Origin: Rhodococcus aetherivorans
Lineage (GTDB): Bacteria > Actinomycetota > Actinomycetes > Mycobacteriales > Mycobacteriaceae
DNA: 64,000 nt
Direction of reading: 5' to 3'
NCBI RefSeq assembly: GCF_011058165.1
Contig: NZ_JAALEG010000010.1
Location: 1 to 64,000 of the forward strand
Positions 26,855 to 35,243 of this stretch are shown here, one piece after another. The position numbers were made by a program, and so were the translations under genes. Below the pieces are notes generated by a model that saw nothing but the letters and a program-made list of their open reading frames with translations, did no database searches and had not been told where the DNA came from. The first letter of the stretch is position 1. Every line of letters starts with the position of its first letter.

Positions 26855-27453
26855 CTACGGCGCCCCGAACCCGTAGGTGAAACTGCCCGTCGTCCAGTTC
26901 ATCGTCGCGTGGTACTTGTACCCGCTCATCGTGCCGTCGCCGTTGTCCTCGGTCGCGACGAAGCACTCGAACACCGTCGTCGTCTCGGTGAGGTTGTCGG
27001 TGGACCCGCCGTTGCCGGGTGAGCAGGTCACCTCGATCACCGGCCCGTCGAACATTCCGTTGTCGATGTGCTTGCTCGCCATCTGCTCCACACTCGACTC
27101 GATCTCAGAGACGGATCGCGCGCGGGAGGCGCGCTCGGCGTTGTCGCGCTGCTGCTGCGCCGCCTTCTCGGCGGCCAGGCGTTCCGCTTCGCGCTGTGCA
27201 GCTTCCTCTGCCGCCGCGACCTGTGCCGCAACCTGGGCGTCGTGATTGAGCTTCCAGGTGAGCGCCCCACCCCCCACGGCGAGCAGCAGGACTGCCAGCA
27301 CGATCAGGAGCGGCTTCTTCCTGATTCGGCGCTTCTTGCCGTCGACGGCGCCGGAACCAGGGAAGTCCAGCCACCGGGTGCCGTCCAGTAACGCTGGCCC
27401 CCGTTCGGACCGGGGTACCAGCCGGCGGGTGCGGGCGTCTTGTCGTCCGACAT
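26855..27453 (-). pseudogene. DUF2510-domain membrane-anchored protein, frameshifted
   Basis: The N-terminal DUF2510 motif ([16 protein letters not shown]) is encoded in one frame and its continuation (DGTRWLDF, then KKRRIRKKP and the membrane segment LLIVLAVLLLAVGGGAL) in another. Restoring one G after the tyrosine-tryptophan codons (between 27384 and 27385, minus strand) joins them. Downstream are an Ala/Glu-rich coiled coil and a secreted-type C-terminal domain with one Cys pair. The original gene would encode about 199 residues. Its start lies beside the truncated hsdR. A sequencing error cannot be excluded. Confidence 0.8.
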
Positions 27454-27462
27454 CGTCATGCC

Positions 27463-29556
27463 CTTCTTGAACTGTCCGGCCGGACAACCGGCGGGATCTA
27501 CTTCACGACCCTGCAGAAATTCGGGCGCAGCCGTGACGAACGCGAATCCGGCCACAGCCACCCCCTCCTCTCGGCCCGGCGCAACATCATCGTCATCGTC
27601 GACGAGGCGCACCGCAGCCACTACGACAACCTCGACGGCTACGCGCGTCACCTGCGCGACGCGCTGCCGCACGCGACCCTCATCGCCTTCACCGGCACGC
27701 CCGTCTCGTTCGAGGACCGGGACACCCGGGCGGTGTTCGGCGACTACATCGACGTCTACGACCTCACCCGTGCGGTCGAGGACGGCGCCACCGTCCCGGT
27801 CCACTTCGAAAGCCGGCTGGTCAAGGTTGCGTTCGCCGGCGACGTGACCGAGGAGCAGATCGACGCGTCCGCCGACGAACTCACCGTCGGACTCGACGAC
27901 ACCGACCGCGACCGCATCGAGAAGTCCGTCGCGGTCGTCAACGCCGTCTACGGCGCGCCGGCCCGGCTGCACAAGCTCGCCGCCGACCTCGTCGAACACT
28001 GGGAGAGTCGCCGCGAGCAGATGGCCAAATTCGTCGGGTCCGACGACAACCCCACCGCGCCCGGCAAGGCCCTGATCGTGTGCGCGACCCGCGAGATCTG
28101 CGCCAATCTCTACGACGAGATCGTCGCACTGCGCCCGGATTGGCACTCGGGCGAGATCTCCAGCGGGCGAATCAAAGTCGTCTACTCGGGAACCGCGGCC
28201 GATCAGCCGCCGATCGACAGGCATGTGCGCCGCGACTCGGCGAACGCCGCGATCAAGAAGCGGCTCAAGGACATCGACGACGAGCTCGAAATCGTCATCG
28301 TCAAGGACATGCTCCTCACCGGCTTCGATGCGCCGCCGCTGCACACTCTCTATCTCGACCGGCCGTTGAAGGGTGCGCTGCTCATGCAGGCCCTCGCCCG
28401 GGTCAACCGCACCTTCCGCGGCAAACGCGACGGGCTGCTCGTGGCCTACGCGCCCGTCGCCGACAACCTCGCTGAGGCGCTGGCCGAGTACACGGCGACG
28501 GATCAGGAGACCAAACCGCTGGGCCGGCCGATCGAGGAGTCCGTCGACGCCGTCAAGAACCTGCTCACGGTGCTCGTGAACATGCTGCACGGTTTCGACT
28601 GGCGGTCGCGCCTCCGGTCCGCCACCGGACCGCGTGGCTATATCGAAGCCGTGCTCGCCACCGTGAACTACCTGCGCGACCCGAAGCTTCCGGAGAACCG
28701 GGTGCCGGAAGGGGACGAGACCCTGGCGGCCCGCTTCCGGAAATTCTCCTCCCAACTGTCCCGCGCCTGGGCGATCTGCGGCACTCATCCCGATCTGGGA
28801 GGGCTGGCCGCCGACGCGAAGTTCTTCGAGGAAGTCCGCGTCTACATGGCGAAGTTCGACGCCGAGGATCGGCAGGCGCGGGGGCTCGCTGTTCCGGAGG
28901 ACGTGCGGCGTGCCTTGCGTCAGCTCATGGCCGCCTCGGTCGAATCCGGCGAGGTACTCGACATCTACGACGCCGCCGGCATTCCGCGACCGTCGCTCAC
29001 CGAACTCAATGCGGAATTCCTGGCACGGGCCGAACATGCGAAGAACCCGAACCTCGCGATCGAGGCGCTCCGCAAGCTCATCAACGAGGAAGCGCGAAAG
29101 GTTGCACGGCACAATCTGGTACGTCAGCGAGCGTTCTCACAACGTCTGCAGGAACTGATGAACAAGTACACCAACTCGCAGCTCACCTCCGCGGAGGTGA
29201 TCGCCGCGCTGGTCGAGGTCGCGCAGGAGGTGCAGGCCGAGGGCGACCGCGGCCGCCGCTTCGATCCGCCGCTGGACTGGCACGAACTCGCCTTCTACGA
29301 CGCCGTGGCCCAGAACGAATCCGCCGTCACCGAGCAGGGCGACGACGTGCTCGCCCAGATCGCCCGGGAACTCGTCGCTGTCATGCGTCGCGACGTCAGG
29401 ACCGACTGGCGCGTGCGGGCGGACGTCAAGGCCAAGTTGCGCTCGCAGATCAAGCGGTTGCTCACGCGGTACAAGTACCCGCCGGACCGGCAGGCAGGCG
29501 CGATCAAGCTGGTGCTCGAACAGATGGAGGCGATCGCGCCGACGATGGCCGCGTGA
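27463..29556 (+). pseudogene. hsdR: Type I restriction enzyme HsdR, 5'-truncated remnant
   Basis: About 697 codons of the C-terminal part of HsdR are open. Present are [14 protein letters not shown], the DEAH box in [17 protein letters not shown], motif [16 protein letters not shown], motif [20 protein letters not shown] and motif [18 protein letters not shown], then the helical C-terminal domain. The N-terminal PD-(D/E)XK nuclease and Walker A motif are absent: upstream DNA belongs to the minus-strand DUF2510 gene. There is no start signal at the break and no hsdM or hsdS. The product could not restrict DNA. Confidence 0.88.
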
Positions 29557-29671
29557 GTGTGCACGCGTCTCGCGTGAGGCAGATGCGGGCACGAACCCCC
29601 ACGTCCCTGCCAATACCGCAGTGGCGAAGTGGCCGCTCGGGGCGAGGCCGTGGGATCACGGTGTCGACCCG

Positions 29672-30160
29672 TCAGGGTCGTGTGTTCCCCGGATCGATGG
29701 GCTGCCCGAGACCGGTGGCACGCCCGGTTCGGTCGCGTTGCAGCTGCCATGTCACCTGGTAGGCCATCCGTCCCACACCGCCTTCGCGCACATAGGCTTT
29801 CGCGCGCATCACCAGTACGAACGGGCTGCCCTGGATGCCCGTGAACTGGCGTTGTTCCAGGCCGACGACGGCGGAGTCGACCGCGAGGATCGCGCCCGTA
29901 TCTCGAACGTGCAGGCTCGTCATCGAGGCGCTCACCATCGGCACGGCCACATCCTGGCGGGCGAACGTCTGGATGGTGTCGTCGGCGTAGGGGACGAACG
30001 AGAGGATGTCGACATGCTGGCCGCTGTCCTCGGCCGACAGATCGAACATGAGCCATCCGGAATGGATCATCAGCAGACCATTCGTGCCGGCATCGATCAT
30101 GTAGGGCACTCGGAGGTGTTGGACAGCATCGATGTCGCGCACCCGAAGTCGGACGGTCAT
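29672..30160 (-). CDS. Hypothetical protein
   Basis: A 162-residue soluble protein I do not recognise. It begins MTVRLRVRDIDAVQHLRVPY behind CAGGAG, which decides the start over an upstream in-frame Met. It reads as a beta-rich domain (WLMFDLSAEDSGQHVDILSFVPY; PFVLVMRAKAYVRE) without signal peptide or membrane segment. Codon use is normal for the window. It lies between the hsdR remnant and a serine hydrolase and has no obvious partner. Confidence 0.65.
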   Translation of the reverse strand: MTVRLRVRDIDAVQHLRVPYMIDAGTNGLLMIHSGWLMFDLSAEDSGQHVDILSFVPYADDTIQTFARQDVAVPMVSASMTSLHVRDTGAILAVDSAVVGLEQRQFTGIQGSPFVLVMRAKAYVREGGVGRMAYQVTWQLQRDRTGRATGLGQPIDPGNTRP

Positions 30161-30298
30161 GTGTACTCCTGAGGAAGGGGCTGGGGCATTACCACCATCC
30201 CGCCGGGGCTTCCGGACGGTAACCCACCCCAGGGCTTCGGTTCGTCCCCCCTGCCCGCCGCCGGGCACTCCGGTCGGTGCGGGCGGACGCCGTGCCGG

Positions 30299-31822
30299 TC
30301 AGGGTGCGGGGGAGTGGCCCCGCCCCCGGGCAACCCGGCGGACGAGCAGCGTCGCGGCGGCGACGGCGCCCGCTCCCTCGGTCCACAACCTCGGGTTCGT
30401 CGCCGGCGGCCGCTTCCGGGCGGACAGCGGCATCAGCTCGAAGTGCACGGACATGTCGTCCGTTCCGGGCTCGCGCCCGAACACGACCCGGCTGGAGCCC
30501 AGCCCGTCGCCGAGGTCGAACCGGAACGCGTACGGATCGGCCGGGTCGTCGGGGTGCAGCGGCAGGCCCCGGTAGAGCGGAGGCAGCGGGGTCAGGAACC
30601 GGAGCAGGAGTTCGCCGCGACGGACGAAGACCTCGACGCCGGCGCCGATCATGGCCCGGACGCGGGTGTCCGTGAGCCGGCCGGGTAGGTAGTACCACCC
30701 GCAGATCTCGGACCAGACCTCGGGGCGCTGCGGAACGTCGGTGCGGATCTTCTCGCCCGGAACGCCGAGCACGGACCCGAGCAGCGTCCCGGTTTCCACC
30801 GGCAGCCACATCACGGCCCGGTGCGCTCCGTTGGTGAAGGCGAGGATCCCGACGCCGTCGCCCGGGGCGACGGTGATCTGCGAGTTGAAGCCGGGCAGAA
30901 TGCCCTGGTGCTCGGCCACGTGGTGGCCGCCCACGTCGCCGCGGAAGAAGGTCAGGCCGACGCCGGGCAGCCGCGGATCGGCCTGGTACTGGGGCGCGAA
31001 CATGGTGGCGAGCGTCGCGGGTTCGAGCACCGATCCGTGCTCATTGGCGCCGCCGCCCAGCAGCGCCGCGACGTAGCGGGCCATGTCCGTGGGTGTCGAG
31101 TACGCCGCGCCGGCTCCCGCCGTCACCGGTTCCCGTTCGGGGACCGCCCTGGGGCCGCTCGAGCGCAGGGTGTAGCCGGTCGCGATCCGCGCGGCGTCCA
31201 GGTCGGCCCGGACGAGGCTGGTGCTCGTCATGCCGAGGGGTTCGAAGACGTGCTCGCGCAGGTAGCGGTGCAGCGGCTGCCCGGTCATGTCCTCGACCAT
31301 CTGGCCGAGCGTCGCGTGCGAGTGGTTCCCGTACCGGAACCTGGTGCCGGGCTCCGCGTCGATGCGCAGTCTTCCTCGATAGTGCTCGGCCAGGGATCGT
31401 GGCCGTCCGGGCTCGACGTTCTCCCCGAAATTCGGTCGGAGCGCGCCGGACGCCGGCGCCACCTCGCCGAGTCCCGCGGTGTGGGTCAGCAGGTGGCGCA
31501 CCGTCGCGGGCCGCCAGCCGGACCGCGCGGGGACCAGCCGGAAGGCGCGCAGATAGTCGGCGGCGGGCGCATCGAGGTCGACGAGTCCCCGTTCCCACAG
31601 CTGCATGACCGCGATCGCCGTGAACGTCTTGGTGATCGATGCGATCCGGAAGATCGTGTCCTCGGTGACGGGTCTGTTCGACGGGATGTCCGCGACGCCG
31701 TGCCCGTGGAAGAACTCCAGCGTTCCGTCGCGGACCACGCCGACCGCCAGGCCGACGGCGGGCCGGCGGTTGAGGATCTCGTCGACGGCGGCCCGCAGCT
31801 CGGGCCTCTCGATCTCGGACAT
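30299..31822 (-). CDS. Serine hydrolase, class C beta-lactamase / penicillin-binding-protein-like
   Basis: A 507-residue protein with the beta-lactamase fold. The SxxK motif is in RIASITKTF (about residue 68), the YxN motif in FRYGNHSH, and HTAG in the loop after the first domain. An extra C-terminal domain of about 150 residues resembles the extension in esterase- and D-aminopeptidase-type members. It has no signal peptide from the chosen ATG, so it is probably an intracellular esterase or peptidase rather than a resistance beta-lactamase. The start is behind a GGGGGA tract. Confidence 0.87.
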   Translation of the reverse strand: MSEIERPELRAAVDEILNRRPAVGLAVGVVRDGTLEFFHGHGVADIPSNRPVTEDTIFRIASITKTFTAIAVMQLWERGLVDLDAPAADYLRAFRLVPARSGWRPATVRHLLTHTAGLGEVAPASGALRPNFGENVEPGRPRSLAEHYRGRLRIDAEPGTRFRYGNHSHATLGQMVEDMTGQPLHRYLREHVFEPLGMTSTSLVRADLDAARIATGYTLRSSGPRAVPEREPVTAGAGAAYSTPTDMARYVAALLGGGANEHGSVLEPATLATMFAPQYQADPRLPGVGLTFFRGDVGGHHVAEHQGILPGFNSQITVAPGDGVGILAFTNGAHRAVMWLPVETGTLLGSVLGVPGEKIRTDVPQRPEVWSEICGWYYLPGRLTDTRVRAMIGAGVEVFVRRGELLLRFLTPLPPLYRGLPLHPDDPADPYAFRFDLGDGLGSSRVVFGREPGTDDMSVHFELMPLSARKRPPATNPRLWTEGAGAVAAATLLVRRVARGRGHSPAP

Positions 31823-32022
31823 GGCTCCCCCCTCGGGCGTCCCGGCTCGAATCGATCGTAGGTGGGTTGCTCGCGTCGCGCCCGAAAGTGCGGTCCGCGC
31901 GGGTAAGAACACGCGCGAGAGAACACCGATGGGCACGGGTGTTCCGGGCCGACGCAGCAACCGGTGCGTGTGTTGCCCACAATCGGCGTTTCCGACTGGG
32001 CCTGCGGTGCCATACTCTCTGA

Positions 32023-33759
32023 ATGTCCTTCAGCCGAGCCCTGGCTGGGCTGCCCGGTGTCGTGACGGTACGCCGTTACCGCCGCGAATGGTTGCGCTCG
32101 GATGTGACGGCCGGGCTCGTTCTGACCGCACTGCTCATTCCTGCCGGCATGGGCTACGCCGAAGCCGCCGGGCTGCCCGCGTACGCGGGCCTGTACGCGA
32201 CCATCGTGCCGTTGCTCGCGTACGCCGTCGTGGGACCGTCCAAGATTCTCGTTCTGGGACCGGACTCGTCGCTGGCGCCGCTGATCGCTGCGGCGGTGTT
32301 GCCGCTGACCGTGGCCGCGGACCCGGAAAGCGCACTGGTCCTGGCGGGCGTCCTGGCGGTGCTGGTCGGCGTGATCATGATCCTCGGAGGGTTGCTGCGG
32401 CTCGGGTTCGTCACCGAGTTGTTGTCCAAGCCGTTGCGCCTGGGCTATCTCAACGCGATCGCGTTGATCGTGATCGTCGGGCAGCTGCCGAAGCTGCTGG
32501 GCTTCTCGGTCGACGCCTCGGGCCTTCTCGACGAGCTTGCCGGGATCGTCGGGGCGGTGCTGGACGGGGACGTCGACCCGACGACGGCGCTCGTGGGCGG
32601 TGTGTCGCTGGCGGTGATCATCGGGCTCAAGGTGCTGCATTCCAAGGTTCCGGGTGTTCTGGTCGCGGTCGGGGGAGCCATGGTCGTCGCCTTCGCGATC
32701 GACCTCACCGACGACATCGACATGGTCGGCGCCCTGCCACGCGGTATGCCCCTCCCGTCGTTCGGCGGGGTGAGCTGGGATGAGGTGGCCGCGCTCGTGG
32801 GGCCGGCGGCGGGTATCGCGTTGATCGCCTTCGCCGACTCCGGCGTGCTGTCGCGCACCTTCGCAGCCCGGCGGGGCGAGAACGTCGACGGCAGTACGGA
32901 GATGAAGGCGATCGGAGTCGCGAACGTGGCCAGCGGGGTGTTCGGTGGGTTCCCGATCTCGGCCAGCGGTTCCCGTACCCCGGTGGCAGAGGAGAGCGGA
33001 GCCCGCACCCAGCTGGCCGGAGTCGTCGGAGCCACAGCGGTGCTGTTGTTCGTTCTGCTCGCACCCGGAGTGACGGCGTATCTCCCCCAGGCCACGCTGG
33101 GGGCGGTGGTGATCGTCGCGGCGTGGGCGCTGGTCGACGTGCCCGGTGTGGTGCGGATGTGGCGGATGAGCCGCGTCGAAGCGGGTCTGGCCGCTGCAGC
33201 GTTCGTCGGCGTCGCCTTGGTGGGGGTCTTGCAGGGCATCCTGGTGGCGATCGGATTGTCCTTCGTGGCAGTGGTTGTGCGGGTATGGCAGCCCTATCGG
33301 ACGGAGCTGGTCGCCCTTCCGGACCGGGACGGGTTCCACGACATCACCCGGCACCCCGAGGGCCGGCGCATCCCGGGTCTGGTCCTCGTTCGATTCGATG
33401 CTCCGTTGTTCTTCGCCAACGGGGAGATATTCGACAGCTACGTCCGTTCATTGGTGAACGACTCGGCGTCTCCCGTCGAATGGGTCGTCGTCGCCGCCGA
33501 GCCGATCATCGGATTGGACACCACAGCCGTCGACGAAGTGGTCGACCTCGACCGGTATCTGGAGAGCCAGCACGTCAGGCTCGTCTTCGCAGAGATGAAA
33601 GGCCCCGTGAAGGATCGGCTCGTGCGCTTCGGCGTGGGTGACCGATTCGATACGTCGCGGTTCTATCCGACGATCGAAGCTGCGGTGAGCGCCTTCGAGC
33701 AACGGCGTCGGCGCCACGGCGACGACCGGTCCGAGGGCGACGGCCCGGAAACCTCGTGA
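32023..33759 (+). CDS. SulP family anion transporter with STAS domain
   Basis: A 578-residue transporter. About 11-12 membrane segments begin with AGLVLTALLIPAGMGYAEAA, the family hallmark. A C-terminal cytoplasmic STAS domain follows from about residue 440 (LVLVRFDAPLFFANGE; PIIGLDTTAVDEV). SulP proteins import sulfate, bicarbonate or dicarboxylates. Divergent from the serine hydrolase, with 200 bp between. It ends at a strong hairpin. Confidence 0.92.
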   Translation: MSFSRALAGLPGVVTVRRYRREWLRSDVTAGLVLTALLIPAGMGYAEAAGLPAYAGLYATIVPLLAYAVVGPSKILVLGPDSSLAPLIAAAVLPLTVAADPESALVLAGVLAVLVGVIMILGGLLRLGFVTELLSKPLRLGYLNAIALIVIVGQLPKLLGFSVDASGLLDELAGIVGAVLDGDVDPTTALVGGVSLAVIIGLKVLHSKVPGVLVAVGGAMVVAFAIDLTDDIDMVGALPRGMPLPSFGGVSWDEVAALVGPAAGIALIAFADSGVLSRTFAARRGENVDGSTEMKAIGVANVASGVFGGFPISASGSRTPVAEESGARTQLAGVVGATAVLLFVLLAPGVTAYLPQATLGAVVIVAAWALVDVPGVVRMWRMSRVEAGLAAAAFVGVALVGVLQGILVAIGLSFVAVVVRVWQPYRTELVALPDRDGFHDITRHPEGRRIPGLVLVRFDAPLFFANGEIFDSYVRSLVNDSASPVEWVVVAAEPIIGLDTTAVDEVVDLDRYLESQHVRLVFAEMKGPVKDRLVRFGVGDRFDTSRFYPTIEAAVSAFEQRRRRHGDDRSEGDGPETS

Positions 33760-33771
33760 CGTACCGCGGAT

Positions 33772-33815
33772 CGGTCCGACGAGCGAAGTGCGGCACGTGC
33801 CTCCTCGTCGGACCG
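33772..33815. terminator. Bidirectional terminator hairpin after sulP
   Basis: CGGTCCGACGAG (33772-33783) and CTCGTCGGACCG (33804-33815) form a perfect 12-bp stem between the plus-strand SulP stop and the minus-strand hydrolase stop. It marks the end of the large minus-strand catabolic cluster. Confidence 0.75.
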
Positions 33816-33832
33816 TCGCGGCGCAGAAGCCG

Positions 33833-34648
33833 TCATCCGGTCGCGAGAAACGCATCGATGACCGGCACGACCTCGCCGGCTCCGGTGAGCACGTCGATGT
33901 GCCCCCCGGAGTGCATATGCAGGGTGGCATGGGGAAGCAGCCGGTGCATGATGCGGGCATTGACGGCGGGAACGATCGGGTCGTCGGTGCCGGCGACCAC
34001 GAGGACCGGTTGCCGGATCAGCGGCAGCATCGGCAGGCTCGTCCACAGGGCCCCGGCGAGCAGTTGCTGCAGATATCCGGTTCGCGACGTCGTGCGGGGC
34101 TGCCTGCCGAGCAGGCCGGCGACCGCGCCGGCGTTCGGGCGGGCGGTACCGCCGTACAGTTCCGCGACGTTCGCCGCGGCCCAGGCGGCGTCGTCGAATC
34201 GCCGGCGGGTGAGCATCTTCGCCAAGGTGCGCGGACTGCCCGGGACGGACACTGCCCCGGTGCTGGTGGCGACGAGCACGAGACGCCGGCAGCGCCGCGG
34301 ATTCTGCAGGGCGAACTGCTGAGCCAGCGCGCCGCCCCACGAGTATCCGACGACGTCGACGACCCGGAAACCGAGGGCGTCGAGGACCCGGCCCACGACC
34401 CATGCCAGATACGGGAAGCCGTACGGCACCAGCGACGACGGCGACCCACCGGCGCCGGGTACGTCGAAGCGCACGATCGTCGCCCCCGCGTTCCAGGACT
34501 CCACGATCGGACCGAGGATTTCCAATCCGGCGCCGAGACCGTTGCACAACACCACAGGAACTCCGCTCCCGTGGCGCACGCTGACCCGGATCCGGTGGCA
34601 GCCGACGCGGACGATCCGCTCCTCGAACCGGGTGTGGTGATCGAGCAC
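33833..34648 (-). CDS. Alpha/beta hydrolase
   Basis: A 271-residue alpha/beta hydrolase with oxyanion segment CNGLGAG, nucleophile elbow GYSWGG (Ser about 110), acid residue in GTDDPIVP and catalytic His in SGGHIDV. The overall layout resembles intracellular polyhydroxyalkanoate depolymerases and meta-cleavage-product or lactone hydrolases. It is the last gene of the minus-strand catabolic cluster. The GTG start lies 11 bp after the stop of a small gene, with a weak ribosome binding site. Its substrate is presumably an ester or lactone of that pathway. Confidence 0.83.
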   Translation of the reverse strand: MLDHHTRFEERIVRVGCHRIRVSVRHGSGVPVVLCNGLGAGLEILGPIVESWNAGATIVRFDVPGAGGSPSSLVPYGFPYLAWVVGRVLDALGFRVVDVVGYSWGGALAQQFALQNPRRCRRLVLVATSTGAVSVPGSPRTLAKMLTRRRFDDAAWAAANVAELYGGTARPNAGAVAGLLGRQPRTTSRTGYLQQLLAGALWTSLPMLPLIRQPVLVVAGTDDPIVPAVNARIMHRLLPHATLHMHSGGHIDVLTGAGEVVPVIDAFLATG

Positions 34649-34659
34649 GTTTCCGGCGG

Positions 34660-34779
34660 TCACGTGGAGAGCACAACCATCTCGGCGATACACACCGGTC
34701 GTGTCCCACCGTCGATCTCGCAGTTGATCTCGAAGACCACCTCGAGACCTGCCGGCTTGTGCTGAAGTCGAAGCGTCAT
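34660..34779 (-). pseudogene. 39-codon reading frame resembling the C-terminus of a MaoC-type hydratase
   Basis: The frame has its own ribosome binding site (GAGGAACAATC before ATG) and ends VFEINCEIDGGTRPVCIAEM plus five residues. That ending closely follows the C-terminal strands of MaoC/PhaJ-type enoyl-CoA hydratases, where KPACVAE is typical. The hot-dog core and the catalytic Asp/His are absent. Either a remnant that acquired a start, or a genuine small protein. It fits tightly between the CMD gene and the hydrolase. Confidence 0.5.
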
Positions 34780-34835
34780 GATTGTTCCTCGAGATGTGGG
34801 GCGTTCTGCCCGGGGAGTGCGGGAGCGGCGTTGTG

Positions 34836-35243
34836 TCAGGCGTGCCCGGCACAGTCCGATTCGGGCACCCGACCCTGGGAGGACAGTTCCTCGAGGAGGA
34901 GTGGCACGCCGATGTTCAGCGAGTGGATGCCGATGGTGGTCGCGAGCTTCAGGACTTCGACGATCTCGCGGGCGGTGACGCCCAGATCGAGTGCGGCTCG
35001 TATGTGTCGCCGCAGCCCGGGAGCGTACATGTGGGTGCAGGAGGCATCGACGGCGATGCACAGCAACTGGACGACCTGCGGTGAGAGCACGCCGCTCTGG
35101 TACGGCTGCATCGTCGCCGTCAGGTAATGCTCGGTCCATTCGGGATCGAGTTCCTCGATCCCGTCCCACAGCGGGTTCCAGGTGCCCTCCGCCTTCATGC
35201 GGTCGACGATGGAAGGAGCCGCACCGGGCGTGTGGGCGGTCAT
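34836..35243 (-). CDS. Carboxymuconolactone decarboxylase (CMD) family protein
   Basis: A 135-residue helical protein of the CMD/AhpD family. The active-site-like segment is DASCTHMYAPGLRRHIRAAL with one Cys and a His three residues on, followed by LGVTAREIVEVLKLATTIGIHSLNIG. Its start overlaps the acyl-CoA ligase stop (ATGA), so translation is coupled. Members decarboxylate gamma-carboxymuconolactone or act as peroxidase-like reductants. Which applies here is unknown. Confidence 0.87.
   Translation of the reverse strand: MTAHTPGAAPSIVDRMKAEGTWNPLWDGIEELDPEWTEHYLTATMQPYQSGVLSPQVVQLLCIAVDASCTHMYAPGLRRHIRAALDLGVTAREIVEVLKLATTIGIHSLNIGVPLLLEELSSQGRVPESDCAGHA

Noticed and set aside
27463-27732. 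hsdR starting at the first downstream ATG as an intact short gene
   Set aside because: The frame is open and clearly HsdR-like (including the DEAH box) well upstream of that ATG, so the gene is truncated and not naturally short.
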